A stretch of DNA of 64,000 nt from Ahrensia sp. (lineage in GTDB: Bacteria; Pseudomonadota; Alphaproteobacteria; Rhizobiales; Rhizobiaceae): assembly GCA_002698425.1 (NCBI GenBank), contig NZXU01000033.1:1-64000 (forward strand). The letters are read 5' to 3'. The stretch's first letter is position 1; every line of letters starts with the position of its first letter. The notes below the pieces were generated by a model. The model was given only the letters and a program-made list of their open reading frames with translations. It did no database searches and was not told the origin of the DNA. Positions 25,307 through 34,090 of this stretch are shown here, piece by piece. The translations under genes and the position numbers were made by a program.

Positions 25307-27012
25307 GACGAGATATCCCGGGCGCCGTTGACGGCTTCCGCCTCGACGAGGAACCCCTTCGCCGTCGTCCCGTCATCGAGCGTCAGCGTTCCGATGCCGA
25401 GCGGAGCGGGAATGCCGGCGACGAAGGTGCCGAAGGCTTCCGCCGACAACGCCCACAATTCGACGGCGATTTTCTCACCCTTGCCCTTTGCGACGCGCAG
25501 AAGACCGGGCTTCGGCGGGACGGTGCCCGGCAGCGCGTAGAGGCGGTAGTCCGGCGCGGTCGAAAGGGCCTGCAGAAAGACCGCATTGCGCGATGTCAGT
25601 TCGTGGTTGAGCGGCATGCCGGAGAGATGCGCGCCGACAACCGCGACCGTGATTTGTCCCTCCGGGACCGCGACGGCGTTCTCCGGCCGGGCGCCGGCCT
25701 CCAGCGCTGCCGCATAGCCTGCGAGCCGGGCGTCGCTCCCGGCCGCGCCGATCAACGTCAGGCTCGAGGGCAGTCCGTCTTCGCGCTCGCCGACCGGGAC
25801 GGATATGGCCGCAAGATCGAGCAGGTTCACGAAATTGGTGTAAGTGCCGAGATTGGAATTGAGCTGCACCGGGTCGGCTTCCACCTGCGCCACGGTGTAG
25901 ACGGCGGGGACGGTCGGTACGGCAAGGCAGTCGAGCCCCGCGAGGATCGGAGCGACCGCGCGCTTCATCGTCTGGAGCTTGTAGATGGCGTCGAATGTGT
26001 CGACCGCGGTGATGCCTTGCGCGCCGCCGATGATCTTGCGCGTCACCGGATGCAGCACGTCCGGGCGGTCTTCGATGATCTCGCGAATGGCGTGGTAGCG
26101 CTCCGCGACCCACGGGCCTTCATAGAGAAGCCGGGCGACGGCATGAAGCGGCTCGAAATCGATCTCCCGGATCGTGGCGCCGAGGCCTGCGAGCATTTCC
26201 AGATCGGCTTCGTAGGCTTTCTGCGATTTCCTGTCGCCAAAGAACTGGCGTTGATCGGGCAGGGGGACGCCGACGGTGATCTGCGGCGGCATCGGCGAAA
26301 CGCCGGCCGGCGGCAAGGTGCGCGACATGAAATCCGATGCGTCGTAGGCTTGCGCGACGGCCGCCGCCTCGGCCGCATCCGCAACCGTCACGGCGAAGAT
26401 CGAGATCGTATCGAGCGTGCGGCAGGCCGGCACCATGCCGGTCGCCGACAAGAGCCCGAGGCTGGGCTTCAGCCCGACAATGCCGTTCAGCCCGGCGGGA
26501 ATACGGCCGGAGCCGGCCGTGTCGGTTCCGAGCGAGAAGGCGACCGCGCCCGCCGCCACGGTGACGGCGGAGCCGGACGACGAGCCGCCGGGGATCAGTG
26601 CCGGATCGAGAGCGTTTTTCGGGACGCCATAGGGCGAGCGCACGCCGACAAGGCCGGTCGCGAACTGGTCGAGATTGGTCTTGCCGATACAGATCGCGCC
26701 GGCGTCTTCCAGCCGCTGCACCGCGAAGGCCGATTTCTCGGCGACATGCGCAAAGTCGGGGCAGGCGGCCGTGGTCTGCAAGCCGGCGACATCAATATTG
26801 TCCTTGACGGCGAAGGGCAGGCCGAAAAGCGGCTTGCCTTCGGGCCCGGCGGCGTCAAGGGCTGCGGCTTCGGCGAGCGCTTGGTCCTCGTCCTTCAGGC
26901 TGATGAAGGCAGCCGGATCGTTTGCCGCGCGGATCGTTTCAAAAGACCGGCGGACGGCGTCGACTGCCGACAATGCGCGCCATTCGGAAAAAGGCCTGCC
27001 ATTTGATCGCAC
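25267..27012 (-). CDS. atzF: Allophanate hydrolase
   Basis: This 581-residue protein splits allophanate to ammonia and carbon dioxide. The amidase-signature half (about residues 1-440) has Lys in FAVKDNIDVAG and the SSSGSAVTVAAGAV and TDTAGSGRIPAG serine segments. The C-terminal half is the domain found in AtzF and DUR1,2 proteins. The GTG start at 27012 follows GGAGGGACTTTCT. No urea carboxylase gene is adjacent, so it serves the biuret/ureide route rather than a urea amidolyase route. It runs toward the GntR gene and overlaps its end. Confidence 0.9.
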   Translation of the reverse strand: MRSNGRPFSEWRALSAVDAVRRSFETIRAANDPAAFISLKDEDQALAEAAALDAAGPEGKPLFGLPFAVKDNIDVAGLQTTAACPDFAHVAEKSAFAVQRLEDAGAICIGKTNLDQFATGLVGVRSPYGVPKNALDPALIPGGSSSGSAVTVAAGAVAFSLGTDTAGSGRIPAGLNGIVGLKPSLGLLSATGMVPACRTLDTISIFAVTVADAAEAAAVAQAYDASDFMSRTLPPAGVSPMPPQITVGVPLPDQRQFFGDRKSQKAYEADLEMLAGLGATIREIDFEPLHAVARLLYEGPWVAERYHAIREIIEDRPDVLHPVTRKIIGGAQGITAVDTFDAIYKLQTMKRAVAPILAGLDCLAVPTVPAVYTVAQVEADPVQLNSNLGTYTNFVNLLDLAAISVPVGEREDGLPSSLTLIGAAGSDARLAGYAAALEAGARPENAVAVPEGQITVAVVGAHLSGMPLNHELTSRNAVFLQALSTAPDYRLYALPGTVPPKPGLLRVAKGKGEKIAVELWALSAEAFGTFVAGIPAPLGIGTLTLDDGTTAKGFLVEAEAVNGARDISSYGSWRSFMAEAS

Positions 27013-27203
27013 AGAAAGTCCCTCCAGATTAAAAATTAGGCAATATTAAGCTTATTGTATGCCGGATTGCGATGCTACGGGTTCGGCTGAATGTCAGCAA
27101 GATGCATGCCACACCATCCTGCGGCTTATTCGTACGGAGCTTCTTCCCAGCGCGAGGAATTCGGCTAGGTTTGCGCCGATCCATAGTCGCGGGGAGAGAC
27201 GCA

Positions 27204-28181
27204 ATGAAATCGAGAACCATCGTCATCGAAGAGCAAGGCGGGCCCGAGGTGCTCAAGCTTGTCGAGATGGAGGTCGGCGAGCCGGGGCCGGGCGAAATCC
27301 GAATCCGGCACGGCGCCTGCGGTCTCAATTTCATCGATGTGTATCAGCGGAGCGGCCTCTACAAGATGGACCTGCCGCATGCGCTCGGCATGGAGGCGGC
27401 CGGTACGGTCGAGGCGGTCAGCGAGGGCGTCACGCATCTGAAGCCCGGCGACCGGGCCGCCTATGCCTGCCATCCCGCCGGCGCCTATTGCGAAGCGCGC
27501 GTCATGCCTGCGGGGCAGGTGTGCAAATTGCCGGACGAGATCGATTTCGAGACCGCCGCGGCCATGATGCTGCAGGGCATGACGGTGCAGTATCTGTTCC
27601 ATCGCACCACGCCGATCTCCGAGGGGAGCCGGGTGCTGTTTCATGCGGCCGCGGGCGGCGTCGGCCAGATTGCCTGCCAATGGGCGCGGTCCGAGGGTAT
27701 CGAGCTGATCGGAACGGCCGGCACGGACGAGAAATGCGCTATGGCGCTGGAAGCCGGCGCGGCGCATTGCATCAACTACAAGACCGAGGATTTCGTCGCG
27801 CGGGTCAAGGAGATCACGGACGGGGAAGGGGTCGACGTCGTGATGGACGGCGTCGGCGCGGACACGTTCGACCGATCGCTCGACTGCCTGAAGCCGCTCG
27901 GCTTCATGATCTCGTTCGGCAACGCGTCCGGGCCGGTGCCGCCGATCAATCTGCTGACGCTCGCGGCCAAGGGATCGCTGAAGCTGACGCGGTGTACGCT
28001 GTTCACGCATATCGCCAGGCCGGAGGACTGCCAGGCCATGGCGCGACACGTTATGGACAAGGTCGTGTCGGGCGCGGTGAAGATCCACGTCGGACAGCGC
28101 TACCCGCTCGAACGGATCGCCGAGGCGCATCGCGCGCTGGAGGCTCGCGAGACGACGGGATCGACGATCATCACGCTCTGA
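27204..28181 (+). CDS. NADPH:quinone oxidoreductase, zinc-independent MDR family
   Basis: This 325-residue protein has the GroES-like start with GLNFIDVYQRSGLY and the NADPH loop AAAGGVGQIACQWA (about residues 150-163). These are hallmarks of QOR, which reduces quinones by one electron and lacks zinc ligands. The start at 27204 follows GGGGAGAGACGC. It is divergent from allophanate hydrolase and has no clear link to its neighbours. Confidence 0.9.
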   Translation: MKSRTIVIEEQGGPEVLKLVEMEVGEPGPGEIRIRHGACGLNFIDVYQRSGLYKMDLPHALGMEAAGTVEAVSEGVTHLKPGDRAAYACHPAGAYCEARVMPAGQVCKLPDEIDFETAAAMMLQGMTVQYLFHRTTPISEGSRVLFHAAAGGVGQIACQWARSEGIELIGTAGTDEKCAMALEAGAAHCINYKTEDFVARVKEITDGEGVDVVMDGVGADTFDRSLDCLKPLGFMISFGNASGPVPPINLLTLAAKGSLKLTRCTLFTHIARPEDCQAMARHVMDKVVSGAVKIHVGQRYPLERIAEAHRALEARETTGSTIITL

Positions 28182-28265
28182 GCGGCCGGCGCGGAGCTTG
28201 CGTCGCCGTCCGGCTCGTGTTCGAAAGGAGCGTTCCGGTTTCGCGGGACGGCTTCTGGACAGGAA

Positions 28266-29621
28266 ATGATGATCAACGGCGCATTGGTTCGCAGCGTCGC
28301 CGGCAATCTGGCGATTGTCATCGCCTTCGCAGCGGTCTTTGCCCAGCTTGCCGGCATCGCCATGCCCTGGCCGGTCTGGGCGGGGATCTTCGTGCTGCAT
28401 TTCCTTGTCCGGCTGGATCGTATCAAACGCAGCGCGCGGATCATCCTTTCGATCGCTGTAGTGCTGTTCGCCGGTAGCTGGCTCGTCACCGGCAAGGCGC
28501 TCGGAAGCGGGTTCGACCGGGCAGGCTTTCTCCTCGTCTTCCTGCTCGTCATGCAATATCTGGCCGAACTGGCCGCCCGTTCGCCGGATATCGGCAGGGC
28601 GGCGGAAACGATCGTCATGCGCCCGGCCGGGCAGCGTTACCTGTTCGTCACCGCCGGCTCTCACGTGCTTGCGCTCTTTCTGCAGATCGGCGCGGTCATC
28701 CTGATCATGACATTGCTCATGTCGCGCCTGAAAGAGGCGAGCGCCGCCACGGTGCGCTCGCTGGCGATCGCCCAGACACGCGGATTTACCTCCACCGCGC
28801 TCTGGTCGCCGCTGTCGCTTGGCATCCTGATCGTCTTTTCGCATGTCCCGGAGGTGTCCTATCTCGGCTTTGTCCCGTTCGGCCTTGCCGGCGCGGCGTT
28901 CTATCTGACCGTCGGTTACTGGATGGAGCGCGGCCGCCGGGCGAAAAGCCACAATACGGCCGCTATCCCGCTGGCCGAAAAACTGAATCTCGCGCGCGTC
29001 GCGGGCCTCGCGGCATTGCTCGTGGTCAGCGGTCTCGCCTGGGTCAGCATATTCGACGTGCCGCTTATCGAGGGCATGTTCACGGTGGTCCTCATCCTCG
29101 GTCTTGCATGGTCTGCGGTTTCGATCGGCAAGGGCCAGATGTCGTTCGCACAGGGCGCGAAGAGCCTGTCGAACGCCGGCTCGACCCTCGTGAACGAGGT
29201 TGCGATCATTTCCGGCGCGACGGTGATCGGCAGCGTCGGGGCAGGGCTTTTAGAACAATGGGGTGGGCTGCAGGGCGCGGTTTCCCCGATGACGGCCGGT
29301 ATTGTCGCGTTGACGATCCCCTGGGCGATCTTCGCTGCCGGGCTCGCCGCCATGAACCCCGTATTGAGCGTGACAATACTCGCCGGCGCGCTCGATGCGG
29401 TCTGGCCGGATGGAGCCAAGTTCTGGCTGGCCTGCGCGCTGACATGGGGATGGGCGGTCACCGCCGGCGGCACGCCGTTTACCGCAAATGTCCTGATGAC
29501 GGCGCAGAAGGTGGAGCAGCCGGGCTCTGTCGTCGCGCTCTCCTGGAACGGCCGGTTTTCACTGCTGATGCTTGTCTGCTTTTCCGTTGCTGCGGCGCTC
29601 GGCACGTATATGTGGAGCTAG
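28266..29621 (+). CDS. Unrecognised polytopic membrane protein
   Basis: This 451-residue protein is strongly hydrophobic throughout, with about eleven or twelve predicted spans. A central charged loop (YWMERGRRAKSHNTA, about residues 218-232) separates two halves. Each half has a glycine- and serine-rich element (FTSTALWSPLSLGILIVF; NEVAIISGATVIGSVG), and the end has WGWAVTAGGTPFTANVLM. The layout recalls ion-transporter or DASS-like secondary carriers, but I do not recognise the family. It lies 84 bases after the quinone reductase gene. Confidence 0.75.
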   Translation: MMINGALVRSVAGNLAIVIAFAAVFAQLAGIAMPWPVWAGIFVLHFLVRLDRIKRSARIILSIAVVLFAGSWLVTGKALGSGFDRAGFLLVFLLVMQYLAELAARSPDIGRAAETIVMRPAGQRYLFVTAGSHVLALFLQIGAVILIMTLLMSRLKEASAATVRSLAIAQTRGFTSTALWSPLSLGILIVFSHVPEVSYLGFVPFGLAGAAFYLTVGYWMERGRRAKSHNTAAIPLAEKLNLARVAGLAALLVVSGLAWVSIFDVPLIEGMFTVVLILGLAWSAVSIGKGQMSFAQGAKSLSNAGSTLVNEVAIISGATVIGSVGAGLLEQWGGLQGAVSPMTAGIVALTIPWAIFAAGLAAMNPVLSVTILAGALDAVWPDGAKFWLACALTWGWAVTAGGTPFTANVLMTAQKVEQPGSVVALSWNGRFSLLMLVCFSVAAALGTYMWS

Positions 29622-29730
29622 GAACGTCGCGCCATGGTTGAGCCCGGGCTGTTTCCCGAGGCAGCTTGTGCATCGCCAATAGTGGCAGTTGGCATGTTCG
29701 GGCAAAAAAGTGCATATTTGCGCCGAGAGA

Positions 29731-29738
29731 TGTATACA
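29731..29738. promoter_or_regulatory. TGTATACA palindrome before the C1 gntR gene
   Basis: The 8-base palindrome TGTATACA lies 15 bases before the gntR start. The same element occurs before the LigM-like gene, metF and fdsG. It fits a GntR-type operator (TGT-N2-ACA core) and suggests autoregulation. Confidence 0.6.
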
Positions 29739-29752
29739 CAGGCCACGACATC

Positions 29753-30487
29753 ATGCAGCAAACCGGCAACAAGACCCACGCGACACGCACCGTCATAGAA
29801 TTGCGCAAGAAAATTCTCGCTGGCGATCTGCCCGGCGGGACCCGCCTCTTCGAGGTGCCGCTGGCCGAGGAGCTTGAAATTTCGCGGACGCCTCTGCGCG
29901 ACGCGATGTCGCGCCTGGCAGAGGAGGGCCTTCTGGAACGGGCGAAAAGCGGCGGCTTCGTCGTCCGGCAGTTCACCTTTTCCGATGTGATCGACGCGAT
30001 CGAATTGCGGGGCGTGATGGAAGGCACCGCGGCGCGCCTGGCTGCGGAGCGTGGCGTCAAGCCGGAGGCCATGGCGCGTATTCAGGGCGTCCTGAAGGAT
30101 CTCGACGACAGCTTCGGCAAGGCGCCCGGCGAAGTCGACTTCGAAGCCTATTCCGAACTGAATGCGAGGTTCCACTCCGAACTGGCCGGGTTGGCGGGCA
30201 GCAAGATGGTGACCCATGAAGTGGAGCGGGCCGCGCGCCTGCCTTTTGCATCGCCCTCGGCCTTCACGCCGGACAGGGCGGATATCGAGGCCTTCCGCCG
30301 GTCGCTCAACATCGCCCAGGTTCAGCATCGCGCGATCGTCGAGGCGATTGCGGCCCGCGAAGGCACCCGCGCCGAAGCGCTGGCGCGAGAACATGCGCGC
30401 ATCGCGCGGCGCAACATGGAATATGTGCTGCTCGAGGACCGGAGCCTCATGGAACGTGTTCCGGGTCATGCGCTCGTCGTGGCGTGA
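29753..30487 (+). CDS. GntR-family regulator (FCD domain), probable C1 regulator
   Basis: This 244-residue protein has a winged helix (GTRLFEVPLAEELEISRTPLRDAMSRLAEEG, about residues 28-58) and a FadR-C/FCD effector domain. The start at 29753 gives a normal length; upstream in-frame codons would run into the operator at 29731. The demethylase gene lies directly downstream, and the same TGTATACA box precedes it. Binding to that box is inferred, not shown. Confidence 0.9.
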   Translation: MQQTGNKTHATRTVIELRKKILAGDLPGGTRLFEVPLAEELEISRTPLRDAMSRLAEEGLLERAKSGGFVVRQFTFSDVIDAIELRGVMEGTAARLAAERGVKPEAMARIQGVLKDLDDSFGKAPGEVDFEAYSELNARFHSELAGLAGSKMVTHEVERAARLPFASPSAFTPDRADIEAFRRSLNIAQVQHRAIVEAIAAREGTRAEALAREHARIARRNMEYVLLEDRSLMERVPGHALVVA

Positions 30488-30618
30488 CCTGCGCCTTGGC
30501 CGCGTGACGGCGGCCGGTTGCTGCTGACGTCAGCACCGGAATCCGCCATGTGCCGATCGGCAAAATTTTGCGGGCCGTGACAAAATCGCTTGCAACGGCG
30601 CGCGCGATCCGGCACTAG

Positions 30619-30628
30619 ATGTATACAT
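30619..30628. promoter_or_regulatory. ATGTATACAT palindrome before the LigM-like gene
   Basis: This perfect 10-base palindrome lies 27 bases before the start codon at 30656. It is the best copy of the recurring TGTATACA element. A near copy, ATGTATACCC, lies inside the gene at 30738-30747. Confidence 0.65.
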
Positions 30629-30655
30629 AACAACTCAATCCATGGGAGGATGCCT

Positions 30656-32068
30656 ATGACAAAGTCTTCACTTTCCGAGGTTCTTAAGGAGTCCGGCAGC
30701 GCCGTTTCGCTGCTCCGCAACTCCAAGATCGGCATGTATGTATACCCCGTCGTCGCGCCGGAGTTCACCAACTGGCGTAGCGAGCAGGCCGCATGGCGCG
30801 ATGGCGCCGTGCTTTTCGACCAGTCGCACCACATGGACGAGGTCATCGTCGAGGGGCCGCAGGCCACCGAGTTTCTCGCCTATCACGGCATCAATTCCTT
30901 CTCGAATTTCGGCCTGAACCGCGCCAAGCACTATGTGCCGGTTACGCCGAACGGCCACGTCATCGGCGACCACATCATTTTCCGCGAGCGTGAGGACAAG
31001 TACATCCTCGTCGGCCGCGCCCCGACTTCGCACTGGCTGCTGTTCGCATCGGCCTGGGGCAAGTGGAACGTCCGCATCCGCCACGATCCGCGCTCGCCGA
31101 GCCGCCCGGAAGGTGAACGCGTGCTGCGCGAACATTACCGTTTCCAGATCCAGGGCCCCGAGGCTCCGGCCATCTTCGAGAAGATGAACGGCGGTCCGAT
31201 CCCGGAGATCAAGTTCTTCCACGTCGACTGGATCAATATCGGCTCGAAGAAGGTGCAGGCGCTGCGCCACGGCATGGCCGGCGCGCCGGGCCTGGAAGTC
31301 TGGGGTCCCTACAAGGACAAGGACTACATCCACTCCACCATCATGCAGGCTGCCAAGGATGCCGGCGTCAATCTGGTTCAGTGCGGCAGCCGCGCCTACT
31401 CGACCAACACGCTGGAATCGGGCTGGATCCCGTCCCCGCTGCCGGGCATCTACACCGGCGACGGCATGCTGGCCGATTACCGCGACTGGCTCGGCGCCGA
31501 CATGTATGAGGCGGCCGGCGCGATCGGCGGTTCCTTCGTCTCCGACAATATCGAGGACTACTACGTCAACCCGTTCGAACTCGGCTACGACTTCTACATT
31601 GGCTGGAAGAAGGACGATTTCGTCGGCAAGGCCGCTCTCGAGAAGATCAAGGCCGACGGTCCGAAGCGCAAGAAGGTCACCTTCGAGTGGAACCCGGAAG
31701 ACGTGCTGAAGGTCATCTCGACCGCGTTCGAGGAAGGCACGCCGGGCAAGTGGATCGACTTCCCGCAGCCGAACTATGCGTCCTCCTCCGCTGACCTGAT
31801 CCTCAAGGACGGCAAGAAGGTCGGCATGTCGATGTTCAACGGCTACTCCTGGAACGAACGCCGCTGCCTGTCTCTCGGCGTCGTCGATGTCGACATCCAG
31901 GAAGAGGAAATCCTCACCCTCGTCTGGGGTGAGCCGGAAACCACCGGCAAGACCTCGACCGAGCCGCACAGGCAGATGGAGATCCGCGTCCGCGTCGCTC
32001 CGACGCCGTATGCGGCCGAGGCTCGCGAAAACTACGCCGACAGCTGGCGCACCAAGAAGGCGTCCTGA
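30656..32068 (+). CDS. LigM-like tetrahydrofolate-dependent O-demethylase (GcvT/aminomethyltransferase fold)
   Basis: This 470-residue protein matches, from memory, the vanillate/3-O-methylgallate demethylase LigM in length and in segments such as LLRNSKIGMYVYPVVAPEF, AVLFDQSHHM, LRHGMAGAPGLEVWGPY and NTLESGWIPSPLP. LigM moves a methyl group from an aromatic methyl ether to THF, giving 5-methyl-THF. The start at 30656 follows GGGAGGATGCCT. No ring-cleavage genes are nearby, so the natural methyl donor may not be vanillate. MetF, which would process the product, is encoded next. Confidence 0.85.
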   Translation: MTKSSLSEVLKESGSAVSLLRNSKIGMYVYPVVAPEFTNWRSEQAAWRDGAVLFDQSHHMDEVIVEGPQATEFLAYHGINSFSNFGLNRAKHYVPVTPNGHVIGDHIIFREREDKYILVGRAPTSHWLLFASAWGKWNVRIRHDPRSPSRPEGERVLREHYRFQIQGPEAPAIFEKMNGGPIPEIKFFHVDWINIGSKKVQALRHGMAGAPGLEVWGPYKDKDYIHSTIMQAAKDAGVNLVQCGSRAYSTNTLESGWIPSPLPGIYTGDGMLADYRDWLGADMYEAAGAIGGSFVSDNIEDYYVNPFELGYDFYIGWKKDDFVGKAALEKIKADGPKRKKVTFEWNPEDVLKVISTAFEEGTPGKWIDFPQPNYASSSADLILKDGKKVGMSMFNGYSWNERRCLSLGVVDVDIQEEEILTLVWGEPETTGKTSTEPHRQMEIRVRVAPTPYAAEARENYADSWRTKKAS

Positions 32069-32121
32069 CGCTTGGCGGCCTGGCGCGGCGGCAAGCCGCG
32101 CCCGGTCGGTACCGACATTCG

Positions 32122-32157
32122 AATGGCCGCCGATCCGGAAGGATCGGCGGCCATTTT
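32122..32157 (+). terminator. Terminator after the LigM-like gene
   Basis: A perfect 15-base stem, AATGGCCGCCGATCC at 32122-32136 with GGATCGGCGGCCATT at 32141-32155, has a GGAA loop and a short T tract. It separates the demethylase transcript from metF. Confidence 0.85.
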
Positions 32158-32202
32158 CGTTGCGATACCGTGTTTGCCGGCCGCTGCGGCGGAGATCGTC
32201 CG

Positions 32203-32210
32203 TGTATACA
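32203..32210. promoter_or_regulatory. TGTATACA palindrome before the metF-like gene
   Basis: The same palindrome as at 29731 and 30619 lies 115 bases before the metF-like start. A shorter related palindrome, GTGTACAC, follows at 32286-32293. Because a terminator precedes it, this gene should have its own promoter here. Confidence 0.55.
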
Positions 32211-32324
32211 GAATCTTCTCGCATTATAAGATTGATTGCCTTATATTGCGTGTAAGCGGCTGTTTTGCCGCTTCATCACTGATGCGTGTACACAATTTGA
32301 TCTCGGGCGGAGGAGGCACCGGCT

Positions 32325-33218
32325 ATGCTCAACATTCTTAAACGCGGAAAAACCGACAGCGCCGCGACCGGGGCTTCGCTCGGCGTCTTCCTCGAGGGAT
32401 TCTCGATGGAAGTGATGCCGCGCACCGCCGCGAAGGTGGAGGATTTCAAGGCCCTGCTGCCTGCCGGCACCCGTGTCTACATCGCCCATATCGAGGGCAC
32501 GCCCATCGAGGAAATGGTCGAGACGGCGAAGCGCCTGCATGAGGACGGTTTCCCGGTCATGCCGCACTTCCCGGCGCGCATCATCAAGGACAAGGCGACG
32601 CTGGAGGACTGGATCAAGCGCTATCAGGGCGAAGCCGGCGTCGACCAGGCGCTGCTGCTCGCGGGCGGCGTCGAGCAACCGGTCGGCGATTTCCATTCCT
32701 CGATGCAGCTTATGGAGACCGGCCTGTTCGACCAGTACGGCTTCAAGCGCCTGCATGTAGCCGGCCATCCGGAAGGCAACAAGGACATCGACAAGGACGG
32801 CTCGACGAAGACTGTCGACGAGGCGCTGAAGTGGAAGCAGGCGTTCTCGGAGCGCACGGATGCGGAAATGGCGATCGCCACGCAGTTCGCCTTCGACGCC
32901 AAGCCGATCGCCGCATGGGCCGAACGCCTGAAGGCCGCCGGCATCACCCTGCCGATCCATGTCGGCATTGCCGGTCCGGCAAAACTCCAGACGCTGATCA
33001 AGTTCGCTGTCGCCTGCGGCGTCGGCCCGTCGCTCAAGGTGCTGCAGAAGCGCGCCATGGACATGTCGAAGCTGCTGCTGCCCTATGAGCCGACCGAGGT
33101 CGTCGCCGAACTCGCGGCCTACAAGGCGGAAAATCCGGACAGCCTGATCGAGAAGGTCCACTTCTTCCCGCTGGGCGGCATCAAGACCAACGCCAACTGG
33201 GCGGCGGAAAACGGCTGA
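32325..33218 (+). CDS. metF: Methylenetetrahydrofolate reductase family protein
   Basis: This 297-residue protein belongs to the MetF TIM-barrel flavoprotein family (FLEGFSMEVMPRTAAKVEDF at the start, VAGHPEGN, FAFDAKPIAAWAERLKAAGI, PIHVGIAGPA). The family interconverts 5-methyl-THF and 5,10-methylene-THF. Here it probably runs in the oxidising direction on methyl-THF from the LigM-like demethylase. GGAGGAGGC precedes the start. It may differ from the housekeeping MetF of methionine synthesis, which could lie elsewhere. Confidence 0.88.
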   Translation: MLNILKRGKTDSAATGASLGVFLEGFSMEVMPRTAAKVEDFKALLPAGTRVYIAHIEGTPIEEMVETAKRLHEDGFPVMPHFPARIIKDKATLEDWIKRYQGEAGVDQALLLAGGVEQPVGDFHSSMQLMETGLFDQYGFKRLHVAGHPEGNKDIDKDGSTKTVDEALKWKQAFSERTDAEMAIATQFAFDAKPIAAWAERLKAAGITLPIHVGIAGPAKLQTLIKFAVACGVGPSLKVLQKRAMDMSKLLLPYEPTEVVAELAAYKAENPDSLIEKVHFFPLGGIKTNANWAAENG

Positions 33219-33236
33219 AGCCTTTAAGCTTCAGCC
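33213..33236. terminator. Stem-loop shared by converging metF and luxR-type genes
   Basis: GGCTGAAGC and GCTTCAGCC form a 9-base stem with a 6-base loop that spans both stop codons. It can act on either transcript, although no strong T-run follows. Confidence 0.6.
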
Positions 33237-33803
33237 CAGGCCCGGCATGCCGCCGAGCTTGCCGAGCAGTTCGGCGACATTGGCCGCCTGGAATTTCTTC
33301 AAGAGCCGCGCCCGGTAGGCTTCCACCGTGCGCGGCGAAATATCGATGATGCGGGCGATCTCCTTCGAGGTTCGCCCTTCGCCCAGATACATGACCAGCT
33401 GGCGCTCCCGTGTCGTCAGTTCGTGCATGGGCCGCTCATGCGACAGGTCGGCGAAGCTCCAGACCGCCTTCATCAGCGGGTCGCCTTCCTCCGTCAGCGT
33501 GATACCGCGCACCCGGCACCAGAACATCGAGCCGTCTGACCGGGCCATGATGCGCTCGTCCGAATAGCGATTGATCTCGCGCAGGGGCTTGACGCCGATA
33601 TCGCGGACTTTCACGAACTCCTCGTAGGAGGGGTAAAGGATGGCGAAGGACTGGTTGCGCAGCTTGTCCACGGTGAAACCGAACATCTTCGCAAAGGCCG
33701 GATTGCAGGTTCGGATGACCCGGTTCTCCGTCATCACGATGCCGACCGGCGCATATTCCCAGGCCAGCCGGTCCAGGTCCTCGTAATTATCCGTATTGCC
33801 CAT
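33231..33803 (-). CDS. PAS domain LuxR-type transcriptional regulator
   Basis: This protein has about 190 residues. An N-terminal PAS sensor (about 8-120; APVGIVMTENRVIRTCNPAFAKMFG) is followed by a LuxR helix-turn-helix (about 128-185; ELTTRERQLVMYLGEGRTSKEIARIIDISPRTVEAYRARLL in outline). It has no receiver domain, so it probably senses a small molecule or redox state directly. The start at 33803 is preferred because upstream residues come from a 15-base tandem repeat. It converges on metF and diverges from the ABC importer operon, either of which it may control. Confidence 0.85.
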   Translation of the reverse strand: MGNTDNYEDLDRLAWEYAPVGIVMTENRVIRTCNPAFAKMFGFTVDKLRNQSFAILYPSYEEFVKVRDIGVKPLREINRYSDERIMARSDGSMFWCRVRGITLTEEGDPLMKAVWSFADLSHERPMHELTTRERQLVMYLGEGRTSKEIARIIDISPRTVEAYRARLLKKFQAANVAELLGKLGGMPGLG

Positions 33804-33833
33804 GCGTGTTTCTACGATGCGTGTTTCTACGAT
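33804..33833. repeat. Two tandem 15-base repeats before the luxR-type gene
   Basis: The unit GCGTGTTTCTACGAT occurs twice in a row, directly ahead of the chosen start codon. It could be a regulator site or a slippage duplication; the unit keeps the reading frame. Confidence 0.6.
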
Positions 33834-34005
33834 ATTGCCAGCCTTTCGTGTTGGAGCGGATACTACCACGCGGCCCGGCTGCGCAACGAGGAATGTCAGG
33901 CGGGAGGATCCGGCGGTGCCGGATGGCGGCCGATGGGCCCGTGGGGAGGATACCGAAAAACGCTTGTTCGTTTCGCCGGCACGCCAACCCGACGGCTCCG
34001 CGATC

Positions 34006-34019
34006 GCGTGAATTCACGC
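34006..34019. promoter_or_regulatory. 14-base palindrome before the Liv-type importer operon
   Basis: GCGTGAATTCACGC is perfectly self-complementary and lies 72 bases before the binding-protein start. It is a good candidate operator for the adjacent PAS-LuxR regulator or another dimeric protein. Confidence 0.5.
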
Positions 34020-34090
34020 AGCCCGGCGACAGAATGCCGGCTGGCGTCAGGGCGTTCGGGAATGCCCGGCCATCAGATGGAGGAAACGAC

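Noticed and set aside
22027..27012. Cyanuric acid or atrazine degradation cluster
   Set aside because: AtzE-, AtzG-, AtzH- and AtzF-like proteins are present but there is no AtzD ring-opening enzyme, so triazine use is not supported.
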